In this document: positions 16,553 through 26,273 of the stretch, piece by piece
Layout: each line of letters begins with the position of its first letter
How positions within the stretch are numbered: position 1 is the stretch's first letter
DNA from: Mucilaginibacter sp.
Lineage (GTDB): Bacteria; Bacteroidota; Bacteroidia; Sphingobacteriales; Sphingobacteriaceae
Reading direction: 5' to 3'
Assembly (NCBI RefSeq): GCF_028288105.1
Contig: NZ_JAQBOI010000003.1
Coordinates: forward strand, 1-35,962
Length of the DNA: 35,962 nucleotides
Position numbers and translations under genes: made by a program
The notes under the pieces: model-generated
The model's input: only the letters and a program-made list of their open reading frames with translations
Told to the model about the DNA's origin: nothing
Databases searched by the model: none

Positions 16553-19500
16553 ATGAGACTGAAATTATTACACAAATTAAAAAAACTTAAGTGGCTTTAT
16601 AATAAGTCGCTGGTAGCCGGGCTGCTGGGTATTGCAGTACTGCCTTGTGGTATTGCCAATGCAAATGCGGCGGCTATAAAATACCCATACACAAAAAATG
16701 CTTTCGATATAACCGTAACCGGTAGGGTGTTAGATGATACCAATCAACCTTTACCTGGTGTAAACGTTAGTATTGCCGGTACAACTATTGGTACAGTAAC
16801 AGATGTTAACGGCCGCTATAAACTTAATGTACCTGATGCATATGCAGGCAAAAGCCTTACGTTTTCATTCATCGGGTTTGTAAAGCAGGAAGTTGCCATA
16901 GCCGGTAAAAGCGAAATAAATGTTAGTCTGAAAGCTGACAACACCAGCCTTAACGAAGTGGTTGTAGTGGGTTACGGTACTCAAAAGAAAATTAATCTTA
17001 CCGGTGCAGTAAGTACTATCAGTGCTAAAAATATAGAGAACAAGCCAGTATTGAACACCTTCCAGGCATTACAGGGCGAATCGCCCAATTTAATTATACA
17101 ACAAAGTACCTTAGACCCGGGCAGCGATGTTACCGTGAATATAAGGGGAGTAGGTACCTTGGGCGATAACACACCTTTGGTAGTTATTGACGGGATTGTT
17201 GGCGGTAATTTAAATACCCTAAACCCAAATGATATAGCCAGCGTATCTGTATTAAAAGATGCGGGTGCGGCAGCCATATACGGTTCACGCGCTGCAAACG
17301 GTGTAATTTTAGTAACCACCAAAAGCGGTAAATTAAACTCAAAACCTTCTATTACCTATAATGGCAGCTACGGTTTGCAAGATGCAAAGGTACTTGTACA
17401 CAAAGTAAATGCATGGGATAACGCTTACTATAAAAATCAGTCGCTGGTAAACTCTGGTTTGCCACCGGCCTACACACCAGACCAGATCCAGGCTATAAAA
17501 GACCAGGGTAATGGCACCTGGGATGTAGACCACTTGTTAAAACAAGCGCCCCTGCAGTCGCACAACGTAAGCATGAGCGGTGGTAGCGAAAATAGCTCCT
17601 ACTATATATCTGCCGGTTACCAAAACCAGGGTAGTAACTTAATTGGTAATGGTGGTTCGGGTGCCGATTTTGGGTATCAGAAATATAACCTTCGTTTAAA
17701 CCAAACATCTGTAGTAGGTAAATTCAGAGCTAACATTATCCTTAATTATACTAAAACACGTAACAAAACCAACAGCGTTGGCGACAACAACATATTTGCA
17801 GATGCCAACCGTGTGCCGCATAACTATAACTGGCAGGATGCAGATGGTAATTATTTAACTAACCCGGTAGCTTCGCAATACAACGAGTATGGTGTACTTG
17901 AAAAAGGTGGTTTCAACCAGGCTGATAATGATGAGATCTTCGGTGCGTTTAACGGTCAGTTAAGCATCACCAAAGACCTAAAATTAACCGGCCAGTTTGG
18001 TGGTACCGTTCAAAACAACGGCAGCTTTTACAGAAGAGTACAAGTTAACTATTTACCTGCAGGTGTGTATGGTGATGACAGGGCTGTATTAGATGGTAAC
18101 AGCAAATCGTTATTGTTAAATACACAGGTATATGCCGAGTATGGTAAAAAAATAACTGATCATACCTTTAAGGTACAATTAGGTGTATCAAGTGAAAACT
18201 ATAGCCAACGGGGCTTTACATTACAAAAAACATTAACCGATCCTTTACTGGGTACGCCCACAACAGGTACTTTAGTAGATGCTGTTAACTCTAATAATAG
18301 CATTGGTGTTAATTCAAACAGTTTGCTTTCTGTTTTTGGCAGGGTAAATTACTCTTACAAAGACAAATATCTTTTAGAAGGCGTGTTTCGTAACGATGCT
18401 TCATCAAAATTTGCAAGGGGTAACCGGGCAAGTTTCTTCCCATCGGTAAGCGCGGGGTGGATCGTGTCTGAAGAATCATTCATGCAGAATATTAAAAATA
18501 CCGTGAATGCGCTTAAGCTAAGGGCATCATACGGTATTGTTGGGAACCAAAACGTAAACAACTATCAGTATCAAACTACTTACTTTAATTATGCCAGCGC
18601 ATATGGGTTTGATAAATCCCCGGTTGGTGGTGCAGGTACTATGTTATCAAACCAAGACCTGACCTGGGAAAGGGCTGCGAGTTTTAACATTGGTTTAGAT
18701 GTAGGCTTATTTAACGATAAGTTAACCGCAACATTTGAGTACTTTAATAAAACAACCAGTAATATTTTACAGCCAAGACAGGATATTCCGTTAATATTTG
18801 GCGCGGCATCTCCAGATTATAATGTGGCCAAAGTTAGGGCAAAAGGCTGGGAAGCTTCGTTAACCTATAACTTAAGAGGGCAAAATGTTACTCAAAGCTT
18901 TAGTGTGAACGTAGCAGACAACCAAAATACTTTATTACAGTTAACCGGCAATACAAAAGAGCAGATCTACAACCAGGATGTGTTCCAGTTAATAAGAAGA
19001 GTTGGCCAACCCGTAACCCAATATTATGGTTATGAAACAAATGGATTTTTCCAGAACCAGGCAGATATAGATAATTCTCCAAAAATGGCGGGCGCGAGTG
19101 TTCAGCCAGGCGATCTTAAATTTAAAGACCTGAATAACGATGGTATTATAGATGATAAAGATAAAGCCATATTGGGTAACCCTTTTCCACGCTATACTTT
19201 CGGTTTTACTTATAGGGTAGCCTATAAAGGTTTCGATATGTCATTATTCATCCAGGGTGTTGGCAAACGCGACGCATTCCTAAGGGGTGAGTTGGTTGAG
19301 CCGTTCCACTATGGTTATGGCGCTACCGTATACGAACACCAAACAGATATCTGGTCGCCAAGCAACCCGGATGCAAGATACCCGATACTGGCCAATATTG
19401 GTTCTCCATCAAATACCTACAACTGGCGTACCGGGTCAGATCTGTATAAGTATAATGCTGCTTATGCAAGGTTAAAGAATGTTAATATCGGTTATACATT

Positions 19501-19708
19501 CCCAACCCGTATCTCAAAGAAAATAGGCATGGAAAGATTAAGGTTATCCCTGATAGGGCAAAACCTGCTTACGCTTAGCAAACTGAACTTTATTGATCCG
19601 GAAACATCTGAGTTTGGTAATAACCTTAGTCCGTATTCGGCTTCAAACAGCGCCAGGCAATATCCAATGGCAGTCTTTTACGGTGCCGGAATTGATATAA
19701 CTTTCTAA
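16553..19708 (+). CDS. SusC/RagA-family TonB-linked outer-membrane protein (mannan importer)
   Basis: This 1051-residue protein has an N-terminal signal region (hydrophobic about 20-42), a carboxypeptidase-D-like domain (about 55-130, ITVTGRVLDDTNQPLPGVNV), the TonB-box-like SLNEVVVVGYGTQKK, a plug with VTVNIRGVGTLGDNTPLVVI and a barrel ending in ITF. It lacks an STN domain, unlike the other SusC in the window, so it should not signal to a FecR protein, in line with a GntR regulator here. It pairs with the SusD gene 27 bp downstream. Neighbouring GH76 and GH92 enzymes indicate alpha-mannan oligosaccharides as cargo. Confidence 0.93.
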   Translation: MRLKLLHKLKKLKWLYNKSLVAGLLGIAVLPCGIANANAAAIKYPYTKNAFDITVTGRVLDDTNQPLPGVNVSIAGTTIGTVTDVNGRYKLNVPDAYAGKSLTFSFIGFVKQEVAIAGKSEINVSLKADNTSLNEVVVVGYGTQKKINLTGAVSTISAKNIENKPVLNTFQALQGESPNLIIQQSTLDPGSDVTVNIRGVGTLGDNTPLVVIDGIVGGNLNTLNPNDIASVSVLKDAGAAAIYGSRAANGVILVTTKSGKLNSKPSITYNGSYGLQDAKVLVHKVNAWDNAYYKNQSLVNSGLPPAYTPDQIQAIKDQGNGTWDVDHLLKQAPLQSHNVSMSGGSENSSYYISAGYQNQGSNLIGNGGSGADFGYQKYNLRLNQTSVVGKFRANIILNYTKTRNKTNSVGDNNIFADANRVPHNYNWQDADGNYLTNPVASQYNEYGVLEKGGFNQADNDEIFGAFNGQLSITKDLKLTGQFGGTVQNNGSFYRRVQVNYLPAGVYGDDRAVLDGNSKSLLLNTQVYAEYGKKITDHTFKVQLGVSSENYSQRGFTLQKTLTDPLLGTPTTGTLVDAVNSNNSIGVNSNSLLSVFGRVNYSYKDKYLLEGVFRNDASSKFARGNRASFFPSVSAGWIVSEESFMQNIKNTVNALKLRASYGIVGNQNVNNYQYQTTYFNYASAYGFDKSPVGGAGTMLSNQDLTWERAASFNIGLDVGLFNDKLTATFEYFNKTTSNILQPRQDIPLIFGAASPDYNVAKVRAKGWEASLTYNLRGQNVTQSFSVNVADNQNTLLQLTGNTKEQIYNQDVFQLIRRVGQPVTQYYGYETNGFFQNQADIDNSPKMAGASVQPGDLKFKDLNNDGIIDDKDKAILGNPFPRYTFGFTYRVAYKGFDMSLFIQGVGKRDAFLRGELVEPFHYGYGATVYEHQTDIWSPSNPDARYPILANIGSPSNTYNWRTGSDLYKYNAAYARLKNVNIGYTFPTRISKKIGMERLRLSLIGQNLLTLSKLNFIDPETSEFGNNLSPYSASNSARQYPMAVFYGAGIDITF

Positions 19709-19735
19709 ACAGATTCATATTTAAAACATATAAAA

Positions 19736-21367
19736 ATGAAATTTTTAAAAAAGCTTTTGATCGTGTCTGTTGCGATAGTAGCAGTATCAGGATGTAAAAA
19801 ACTTGATATTGCACCCACAGACAGATTCTCCGACCTTACCTTTTGGAAGGTGGACGCGAATGTGTACAACGCCTTATATAACAACTACGGTTTAATTTAT
19901 AACAGCGCGTTAGTTTTTAATGCAGAGGCAATATCTGACAATGCCTATTCGCCAAGTGGCGACCTTAACATAATAGCAAGTGGTAATGCCACTTCGCTTA
20001 CAGCAAAGTTTGAGGGAGATTGGGGGTTTTATTACTCAACCATAAAATCATGTAATATATTTCTGAAAAACGTTGATCAAAATACCACCCTTCCTGCTGC
20101 CACCATTGCCAGGCTAAAGGCCGAGACTCGTTTTATACGTGCATTCGAGCATTTTAACTTAACAAAATGGTATGGTGATGTACCTATTATGGACCATGAT
20201 GGTACACCAGAAGAAGCACAGGTAGTACCGCGCTCCCCAAAAGCCACGGTAGTTAAATTTGTACTTGATGAGTTAGAAGCCGCTATCCCAGACCTTCCTT
20301 CAAAAGATGCGTTGCCTGAAGCAGAAAATGGCCGTATCACAAAAGGTGCTGCATTAGCTTTAGAAGCCAGGGTATTATTATACCAGGGCGACCGCATGGC
20401 AGATGTAGTAGCTATCTGCGAAAAGTTAATGAATGACCAGGGCACTAACGGCACATATTCGTTAGCCGGTAACTACAGCGCATTGTTTAGCGACCCAATA
20501 GTGAACAACACAAGTAACGAAAGTATCCTTTCTTTGCAGTATGTGCCAACTATACGTACATGGAATGACTTTTGGGATTTTGCGCCCAGAACTGTTGGGG
20601 GCCGTGTAAGCAGTATGGCGCCTACCCAGGAACTGGTTAACGATTATATTATGCTGAATGGCAAAGGTATAACCGAATCGGGTTCGGGGTATGTGGAAAG
20701 TAACCCGTATGTAAACCGCGACCCGCGTTTGACCGCTACTGTTGTTTACGATAGGTATACGTGGGTAAACGCAAATAATTCTACCAAAACTATCTACATA
20801 AAACCGGGTACAGATCCTGTTCAGCCTGGTCTGGACGAGTACAGCGCGGGTTCGCAAGCTGCATCGCCAACCGGTTATTACTGGAGAAAATATTTTGACC
20901 CAAGCGCGCTTGCGAATTTCGTATCGGGCAATAACCTGCATTTGATCAGATATGCCGAGATCTTACTGGATTACGCTGAAGCAAAACAAAGCCTTGGCCA
21001 AATGGATGCAACTGTTTGGAATAAAACCATAGGCGCGTTGCGTGCAAGGGCAGGTTTTACCGATGCTGGTGCATTGACCTATCCGGGTGCTGCTGATATG
21101 ACTAACATCATCAGGCGCGAAAGAAGAGTTGAGCTTGCAATGGAAGGCTTAAGAACTGACGATATCCGTAGATGGAAAATAGCCGAAACAGTAATGAATG
21201 GCTACGCGCATGGCGCCAAATTCTCATCAGACCAAAGTACCGATAACGGCTACATAAGGGCACAGTCAAGGAAATTTAATGCTCAGCGTGATTACCTGTG
21301 GGCAATACCAGCAAACGAAATTAACAAGAATGGTAACCTTGGTCAAAACCCGGGATACACCAATTAA
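19736..21367 (+). CDS. SusD/RagB-family glycan-binding lipoprotein
   Basis: This 543-residue protein has a lipoprotein signal with Cys near residue 20 (VAVSGCKKLDIAPTDRFSD). The segment ETRFIRAFEHFNLTKWYGDVPIM is the characteristic SusD TPR motif, and the C-terminus RRERRVELAMEGLRTDDIRRW with YLWAIPANEINKNGNLGQNPGY is a hallmark of RagB/SusD. It forms the surface lid of the adjacent SusC and should bind mannan fragments. It differs in subclass from the SusD-like protein at 1557-3083. Confidence 0.94.
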   Translation: MKFLKKLLIVSVAIVAVSGCKKLDIAPTDRFSDLTFWKVDANVYNALYNNYGLIYNSALVFNAEAISDNAYSPSGDLNIIASGNATSLTAKFEGDWGFYYSTIKSCNIFLKNVDQNTTLPAATIARLKAETRFIRAFEHFNLTKWYGDVPIMDHDGTPEEAQVVPRSPKATVVKFVLDELEAAIPDLPSKDALPEAENGRITKGAALALEARVLLYQGDRMADVVAICEKLMNDQGTNGTYSLAGNYSALFSDPIVNNTSNESILSLQYVPTIRTWNDFWDFAPRTVGGRVSSMAPTQELVNDYIMLNGKGITESGSGYVESNPYVNRDPRLTATVVYDRYTWVNANNSTKTIYIKPGTDPVQPGLDEYSAGSQAASPTGYYWRKYFDPSALANFVSGNNLHLIRYAEILLDYAEAKQSLGQMDATVWNKTIGALRARAGFTDAGALTYPGAADMTNIIRRERRVELAMEGLRTDDIRRWKIAETVMNGYAHGAKFSSDQSTDNGYIRAQSRKFNAQRDYLWAIPANEINKNGNLGQNPGYTN

Positions 21368-21387
21368 AACTAAAAAATTAGAGAGAT

Positions 21388-22506
21388 ATGAAAAATCTGA
21401 TCAGGCTGGGAAGCATAATGCTGCTGGCCATAATTTCAATCACATCCTGCAAAAAAGAAGGAAGGCCATTAAACCTTAACTTAACTGCTGTAGGCAATTT
21501 GGCTTCGCCGGATGATAATACCAATGTGGTGCTCGACCCTACAAGTGATGCAAGCGTATTATTTAAATGGGACGCTGCAACAGACACGGATGGCGGCCTG
21601 GTACTATATGAAGTTGCCTTTGATAAAGAAGGCGGTGATTTTAGTAAGCCGGTGTATAAAGTAGTATCTGATAAAGGTGGGGTAGATACACAAATTGCGC
21701 TTACCCATAAGGCTCTGAATAAAATAGCTAATACAGCAGGTATAGCAGCTTCAAGCACGGGTAAGTTAAAGTGGACGGTTATCGCGTCAAAAGGTACGAA
21801 TGTAAAAATTGCTTCGGTTTCAAGGACCATACAGTTAGATAGGCCTGCTGGATTTGCTGAAAACCCTACAGAACTTTACCTTACGGGTTCGGCAACTGAA
21901 GGAGGCACTGACCTAAGCAAAGCGGTTAAATTAAAGCAAACCGAAGATGGCGTTTTTGAGATCTATACCTCGTTAACTGCCGGTGATTATATCCTTACCG
22001 ATAAAAACACCGATGGTGGCAAACAGTATTATATTGAGAATGGCATTATTAAAGCCGGCAGTACCCCCATTACAGTTAGCGGCGCTAAAAAAACATACCG
22101 CCTAAACTTTGATTTTACCTCGGCTACTTCAAAATCAATGGAGATACAATCAATTGGTTTATATATGTCGGCTTATGGTACCGAGATAGGTACACTTAAC
22201 TACATTGGTAACAGCACATGGGAAGCGCCAAGGGTTGATGTTGAATTTTATCAATTCTCGTGGGGGCGCGATGAGCGTTATAAGTTCATAGTCCACACTG
22301 CGGCAGGCTTGGAGTACATTGGAAGCAGTAATGCTAACAACGACCCGCCAGCAGGCAAACCGGCTTCTTATTTTTACGTATGGCCTGTAACAAACGATCA
22401 ATGGAACAATACCTATAAGTTTGATCCATCTGCCGACAGGGCAAATGTTAAGGTTGATGTAATGTTTAAACCTGATGCTTACACGCATAAAGTAACGGTA
22501 AACTAA
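21388..22506 (+). CDS. SusE-like surface glycan-binding lipoprotein
   Basis: This 372-residue protein starts with a lipoprotein signal (IISITSCKKEGRPLNL, Cys near 21). Residues about 25-150 match the SusE N-terminal Ig-like domain (VLDPTSDASVLFKWDAATDT, then KWTVIASKG). The rest contains repeated beta-rich modules (LYLTGSATEGG, GLYMSAYGTEIGTLNY) like the binding domains of SusE/SusF proteins. It should tether mannan at the surface to raise local substrate concentration. It has no catalytic motif. It lies 20 bp after the SusD gene and is the last gene before a strong hairpin. Confidence 0.85.
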   Translation: MKNLIRLGSIMLLAIISITSCKKEGRPLNLNLTAVGNLASPDDNTNVVLDPTSDASVLFKWDAATDTDGGLVLYEVAFDKEGGDFSKPVYKVVSDKGGVDTQIALTHKALNKIANTAGIAASSTGKLKWTVIASKGTNVKIASVSRTIQLDRPAGFAENPTELYLTGSATEGGTDLSKAVKLKQTEDGVFEIYTSLTAGDYILTDKNTDGGKQYYIENGIIKAGSTPITVSGAKKTYRLNFDFTSATSKSMEIQSIGLYMSAYGTEIGTLNYIGNSTWEAPRVDVEFYQFSWGRDERYKFIVHTAAGLEYIGSSNANNDPPAGKPASYFYVWPVTNDQWNNTYKFDPSADRANVKVDVMFKPDAYTHKVTVN

Positions 22507-22525
22507 ACCGCTGCTCATAATTTAC

Positions 22526-22552
22526 GCACCTGCAGCCTAAAGCTGCAGGTGC
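22526..22552. repeat. Perfect 11-bp hairpin between susE-like and GH76 genes
   Basis: GCACCTGCAGC and GCTGCAGGTGC pair fully around CTAAA, followed by TTTATAAATT, 18 bp before the first GH76 ATG. It may be a partial terminator that lowers enzyme expression below that of SusCDE, or an mRNA stabiliser. Confidence 0.6.
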
Positions 22553-22570
22553 TTTATAAATTCTATTATC

Positions 22571-23782
22571 ATGAAGAAAGTACTACTTGGGCTGGCCGTT
22601 GTAATTATAATGGCGTCGTCGTGCGGTAAGAGTAATGTAACGCCGAAACCTCCGGGTGGAGGTGGTGGAACGCCCCCTCCTGATCCGCCAGCAACTACAT
22701 CATACCTTGACCTAGCAAAGCAAACACGCAGTTTTGTTACCAATAATTTTCTAACCTCCAGTTTTAGTTATCGTGCAAACACCACTACAAACGCCAATAG
22801 CTGTTTTGAATGGTATAATGTAAGCCAGATCTATGCCGATGCTGCTTTAGTAGCTGCCGGTGATGCAACTGTCCTGCCATACATGAACAAAACTTTTCAG
22901 TTTATGGAAGGCTTTTGGGATAAGGCAGACCTGCGTGGCGGTTACTTTGCATCGGTTAACCTGAATGGTACCGGTGCGGGTGGCGATAAATTTGTTGATG
23001 ATAACGGCCTTACCGGCATGGTTTACCTGGAAGCTTATGATATAACATCAGGCGGCGATAAACAAGCCTATTTAGATAAAGCCAAAGCATGTGCCGACTG
23101 GCTGATAAACAGCGGGCTTTGGGATACTACCTATGGCGGCGGTTTTTGGTGGAACACATCAAAACCTAACAAGCCATCACAATCAAACGGTGTTGCCATG
23201 CAGCTATTCGCGCGCCTATACACCATAACCGGCAATACCGAGTACCGCGATTGGGCAACAAAGGTGAATAACTGGTTGCGCAACAATATGCTCGATTCTT
23301 CAACAGGCCTGTATATATGGATGATAGATGGCACAGGTGCAGGTACCAAACACACCGAGAAGTTCACCTATGATAATGCGATAATGATTGAGGCCGATAT
23401 ACTATACGGCAAGGCCATGAACGATGCCAGCTATCTTGCAAAGGCACAGGCGATAGGTAATGCTATGAACACGGTTTTATGGAACTCTGCCTACAAGGGT
23501 TATATATTTAATACCGACCCAAGCCAAACACGTGTAAACCCTGCCTGGTGTGGTTGGGGAACGCAGGGTATGATAAGGTTATATGAGCAGGATAAAAATG
23601 CTAAATGGCTTACGTTTGCGCAAAATAATATTGATGCGTTAAACAAGGCAGCCCGTAATAAAGATACACATGCTTACTATTTTTTCTCGGGTTTTGCGGG
23701 TGATAACCGCTCGCCTGAGATAGAGGGTGTTGACCAGGCCTGGATGCAGAGGATACAGGCCATGATGTCTAAATATAAATAA
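22571..23782 (+). CDS. GH76 endo-alpha-1,6-mannanase, lipoprotein (first copy)
   Basis: This 403-residue protein has a lipoprotein signal (MASSCGKSN, Cys near 18), then a Gly/Pro-rich linker (PPGGGGGTPPPDPPATTS) that would hold the catalytic domain off the membrane. The GH76 (alpha/alpha)6 domain follows. The paired catalytic aspartates of the family are Asp143-Asp144 in KFVDDNGLTG, with other landmarks WYNVSQIYADAA and WDTTYGGGFWWNT. GH76 enzymes cut internal alpha-1,6-mannosidic bonds of fungal mannan backbones. The linker and lipid anchor suggest an outer-surface location. It is closely related to the copy at 26274-27503. Confidence 0.92.
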   Translation: MKKVLLGLAVVIIMASSCGKSNVTPKPPGGGGGTPPPDPPATTSYLDLAKQTRSFVTNNFLTSSFSYRANTTTNANSCFEWYNVSQIYADAALVAAGDATVLPYMNKTFQFMEGFWDKADLRGGYFASVNLNGTGAGGDKFVDDNGLTGMVYLEAYDITSGGDKQAYLDKAKACADWLINSGLWDTTYGGGFWWNTSKPNKPSQSNGVAMQLFARLYTITGNTEYRDWATKVNNWLRNNMLDSSTGLYIWMIDGTGAGTKHTEKFTYDNAIMIEADILYGKAMNDASYLAKAQAIGNAMNTVLWNSAYKGYIFNTDPSQTRVNPAWCGWGTQGMIRLYEQDKNAKWLTFAQNNIDALNKAARNKDTHAYYFFSGFAGDNRSPEIEGVDQAWMQRIQAMMSKYK

Positions 23783-23824
23783 GAAGATCCATCGCGGGTA
23801 ATGCCGCTATTTAAATATATCTAC

Positions 23825-26191
23825 ATGAAAATAAAGTTCAGTTCCGGTATTGCTTTAGTCGCGATGTTACTGGCATCGTGCAGTGTAAAGCGCGAAAGTG
23901 TTTCAAAATACGTCGACCCTAATATTGGTACGGCGCACAGTCGCTGGTTTTTTTATACACCTGCCGCGGTGCCGTATGGTATGGCTAAGCTGGCTCCGTC
24001 TACCAACGGGCATTATGGCAACCCATCGGGCTGGGAAGCGGTGGGTTATGATACCCGCCAAAACTCGATAGAAGGTTTTGTGCATTTTCATGAATGGCAG
24101 GTAGGTGGTGTAAGCTATATGCCAACTACCGGCACGCTAAAAGTAAGGCCCGGCGATCTGGAAGGCCCTAACACGGGTTACCGTTCAAAATTCGAGCGCA
24201 AGAACCAGGTTGCCGAACCCGGTTATTACAAGGTTTTGCTGGATGATTATAAGATCACCGCCGAGCTTACCGCTACCAAAAGGGTGGGCTTTCAGCGCTA
24301 TACTTTTCCTAAAAACGAGCTGTCGCACATTATACTGGATATTGGCAATAAGCAGGGCGAAAGCGGCGAAGTTACCGATGCCGGCATAAAAATGATTGAT
24401 GATACTCACTTTGAAGGCTTTGTAAGCACTTATCCAAAGTACGTAAAAATATATGACCCGCAAGGTAAGGTGGATATGTTCTTTTACGGCGAGATAAGCA
24501 AGAAACCCGCAAGCATTTCTTCTTTTGTGGGCGATGATGTGAAGGAAAACAGCACAAGTGCTGCCGGTAAAGGCGTCGGCCTTGTGTTAAACTATCAAAC
24601 TACTGATAACGAAACCATAGAAGTTAAAACGGGCTTGTCATACACCTCTATCGCTAACGCGAAGAATAATTTTACTGCCGAGGCTACCGGCCTGTCATTT
24701 GAGCAGGCCAAAGCAAAGGCACAGCAAACCTGGGAGCAGCAGCTTGGTAAAATTACGGTTGAAGGTACTGATGAGCAAAACAAAATCAAGTTTTATACCG
24801 GCCTGTTCCATGCACTGTTGGGTAGGGGCATAGCCAGCGATGTTAACGGCGCTTATCCAAAACATGGCGGCCTAACCGGGCAGCTACCTGCGCAAACAGA
24901 TAAAAATCTTAAAGCCGAATTTATCAATACTGATGCCATCTGGGGTGGTTTCTGGAATATTACCCAGCTATGGTCGCTATCTTACCCGGAGTGGTATGGC
25001 AGTTTTGTAAATACGCAATTACAGCTTTATAAAGATAAAGGCTGGTTTGGCGATGGTGTTGCCAACAGCGAATATGTATCGGGTGTGGGAACGAACTTTG
25101 TAGGCCTTGCCGTTGCAGGTGCTTACAATGTTGGTATCCGAAATTATGATGTTAACCTGGCTTACGAAGCTGTAAAAGGTAACGAATTTAATTATAAGAA
25201 CCGTGCTGTAGGCTCGGGTAAAATGGATACCAAAGCGTTTTTAGATCATGGTTATGTGCCGTTTTTAGATCAAACAGGCAGAGATTTCGTTACCGACTCT
25301 ACCGGTTCTAATTTTTCGGGTTCGCATACTCTAGAGTATAGCTATAGTGCGTTCGCAGCGGCACAAATGGCCAAAGCAATGGGTAAAACGGATGATTACA
25401 ATAAGCTCATTAAATACTCGAACGGGTGGAGGCAGATCTTTAATCCGCAGAATAAACTGATGCAGCCCAAAAGGGCAAACGGTAACTTTATAGAAAAGTT
25501 TGACCCATACCAGCCCTGGAGAGGTTTCCAGGAAGGTAATGCCGTGCAGTATACTTTTTATGTGCCGCAAAACCCGGCCGGGCTTATCGATGCTATTGGT
25601 AAAGATAATTTCAATAAAAGATTGGACAGCATTTTTACCGTATCAGAAAAATTAGGCTTTGGCGGTGGCAAAACCATCGACGCGTTTGCCGGTATCAACT
25701 CTATTTACAACCACGGTAATCAGCCAAATCTGCATATCAGCTGGTTATTCAACTTCTCGGGCAAACCATGGTTAACCCAAAAATGGACGAGGCTGATAGG
25801 ACAGGAATTTTATGGTACCGAGCCTATCCACGGTTATGGTTACGGGCAGGACGAAGATCAAGGCCAGTTGGGTTCATGGTACGTGATGAACGCTTTGGGT
25901 TTATTTGATGTGAAAGGTTTTACAGATCTGAGGCCTATTATAGAATTGGGCAGCCCGTTGTTTGATAAAGCAACAATTACTTTGGGTAATAACAAAACGT
26001 TAACCATCGAAACAAAAAATAATTCGAAGGATAACGTTTACATCCAGTCGGCAACATTTAACGGAACGCCACTTGATAATTGCTGGTTATACCGCGATGA
26101 GTTGATGAAAGGTGGCAAACTAATATTCACTATGGGGAGCCAGCCAAACACAGCATGGGGCACAAAAACACCGCCGCCATCGGCACAATAA
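23825..26191 (+). CDS. GH92 alpha-mannosidase, lipoprotein
   Basis: Translation from the ATG at 23825 (MKIKFSSGIALVAMLLASCS) gives 788 residues and a clean lipobox LASC; the ATG at 23801 adds eight residues before it. GH92 landmarks are VDPNIGTAHSRWFFYTPAAV, DAIWGGFWNITQLWSLSYPE, Glu570 in FQEGNAVQYTFYVP as probable general acid, and YGQDEDQGQLGSWYVMNALG (Asp676, Glu677, Asp678), where many relatives have GNDDCGQMSAW. GH92 enzymes are calcium-dependent exo-alpha-mannosidases acting on alpha-1,2, -1,3 or other side-chain linkages. Its placement between two GH76 genes suggests side-chain trimming of mannan. Confidence 0.92.
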   Translation: MKIKFSSGIALVAMLLASCSVKRESVSKYVDPNIGTAHSRWFFYTPAAVPYGMAKLAPSTNGHYGNPSGWEAVGYDTRQNSIEGFVHFHEWQVGGVSYMPTTGTLKVRPGDLEGPNTGYRSKFERKNQVAEPGYYKVLLDDYKITAELTATKRVGFQRYTFPKNELSHIILDIGNKQGESGEVTDAGIKMIDDTHFEGFVSTYPKYVKIYDPQGKVDMFFYGEISKKPASISSFVGDDVKENSTSAAGKGVGLVLNYQTTDNETIEVKTGLSYTSIANAKNNFTAEATGLSFEQAKAKAQQTWEQQLGKITVEGTDEQNKIKFYTGLFHALLGRGIASDVNGAYPKHGGLTGQLPAQTDKNLKAEFINTDAIWGGFWNITQLWSLSYPEWYGSFVNTQLQLYKDKGWFGDGVANSEYVSGVGTNFVGLAVAGAYNVGIRNYDVNLAYEAVKGNEFNYKNRAVGSGKMDTKAFLDHGYVPFLDQTGRDFVTDSTGSNFSGSHTLEYSYSAFAAAQMAKAMGKTDDYNKLIKYSNGWRQIFNPQNKLMQPKRANGNFIEKFDPYQPWRGFQEGNAVQYTFYVPQNPAGLIDAIGKDNFNKRLDSIFTVSEKLGFGGGKTIDAFAGINSIYNHGNQPNLHISWLFNFSGKPWLTQKWTRLIGQEFYGTEPIHGYGYGQDEDQGQLGSWYVMNALGLFDVKGFTDLRPIIELGSPLFDKATITLGNNKTLTIETKNNSKDNVYIQSATFNGTPLDNCWLYRDELMKGGKLIFTMGSQPNTAWGTKTPPPSAQ

Positions 26192-26273
26192 ATCATTTAG
26201 CTGGGCATGTGAGAGAGCATAAATAAAAGATGTTATAAACGGATTCAATTAAACCTAATATAAACCTTTACTT

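Noticed and set aside
20462..20941. 159-codon minus-strand open frame inside SusD
   Set aside because: Antisense shadow of a well-supported SusD gene, with Arg/Val-rich composition and no domain.
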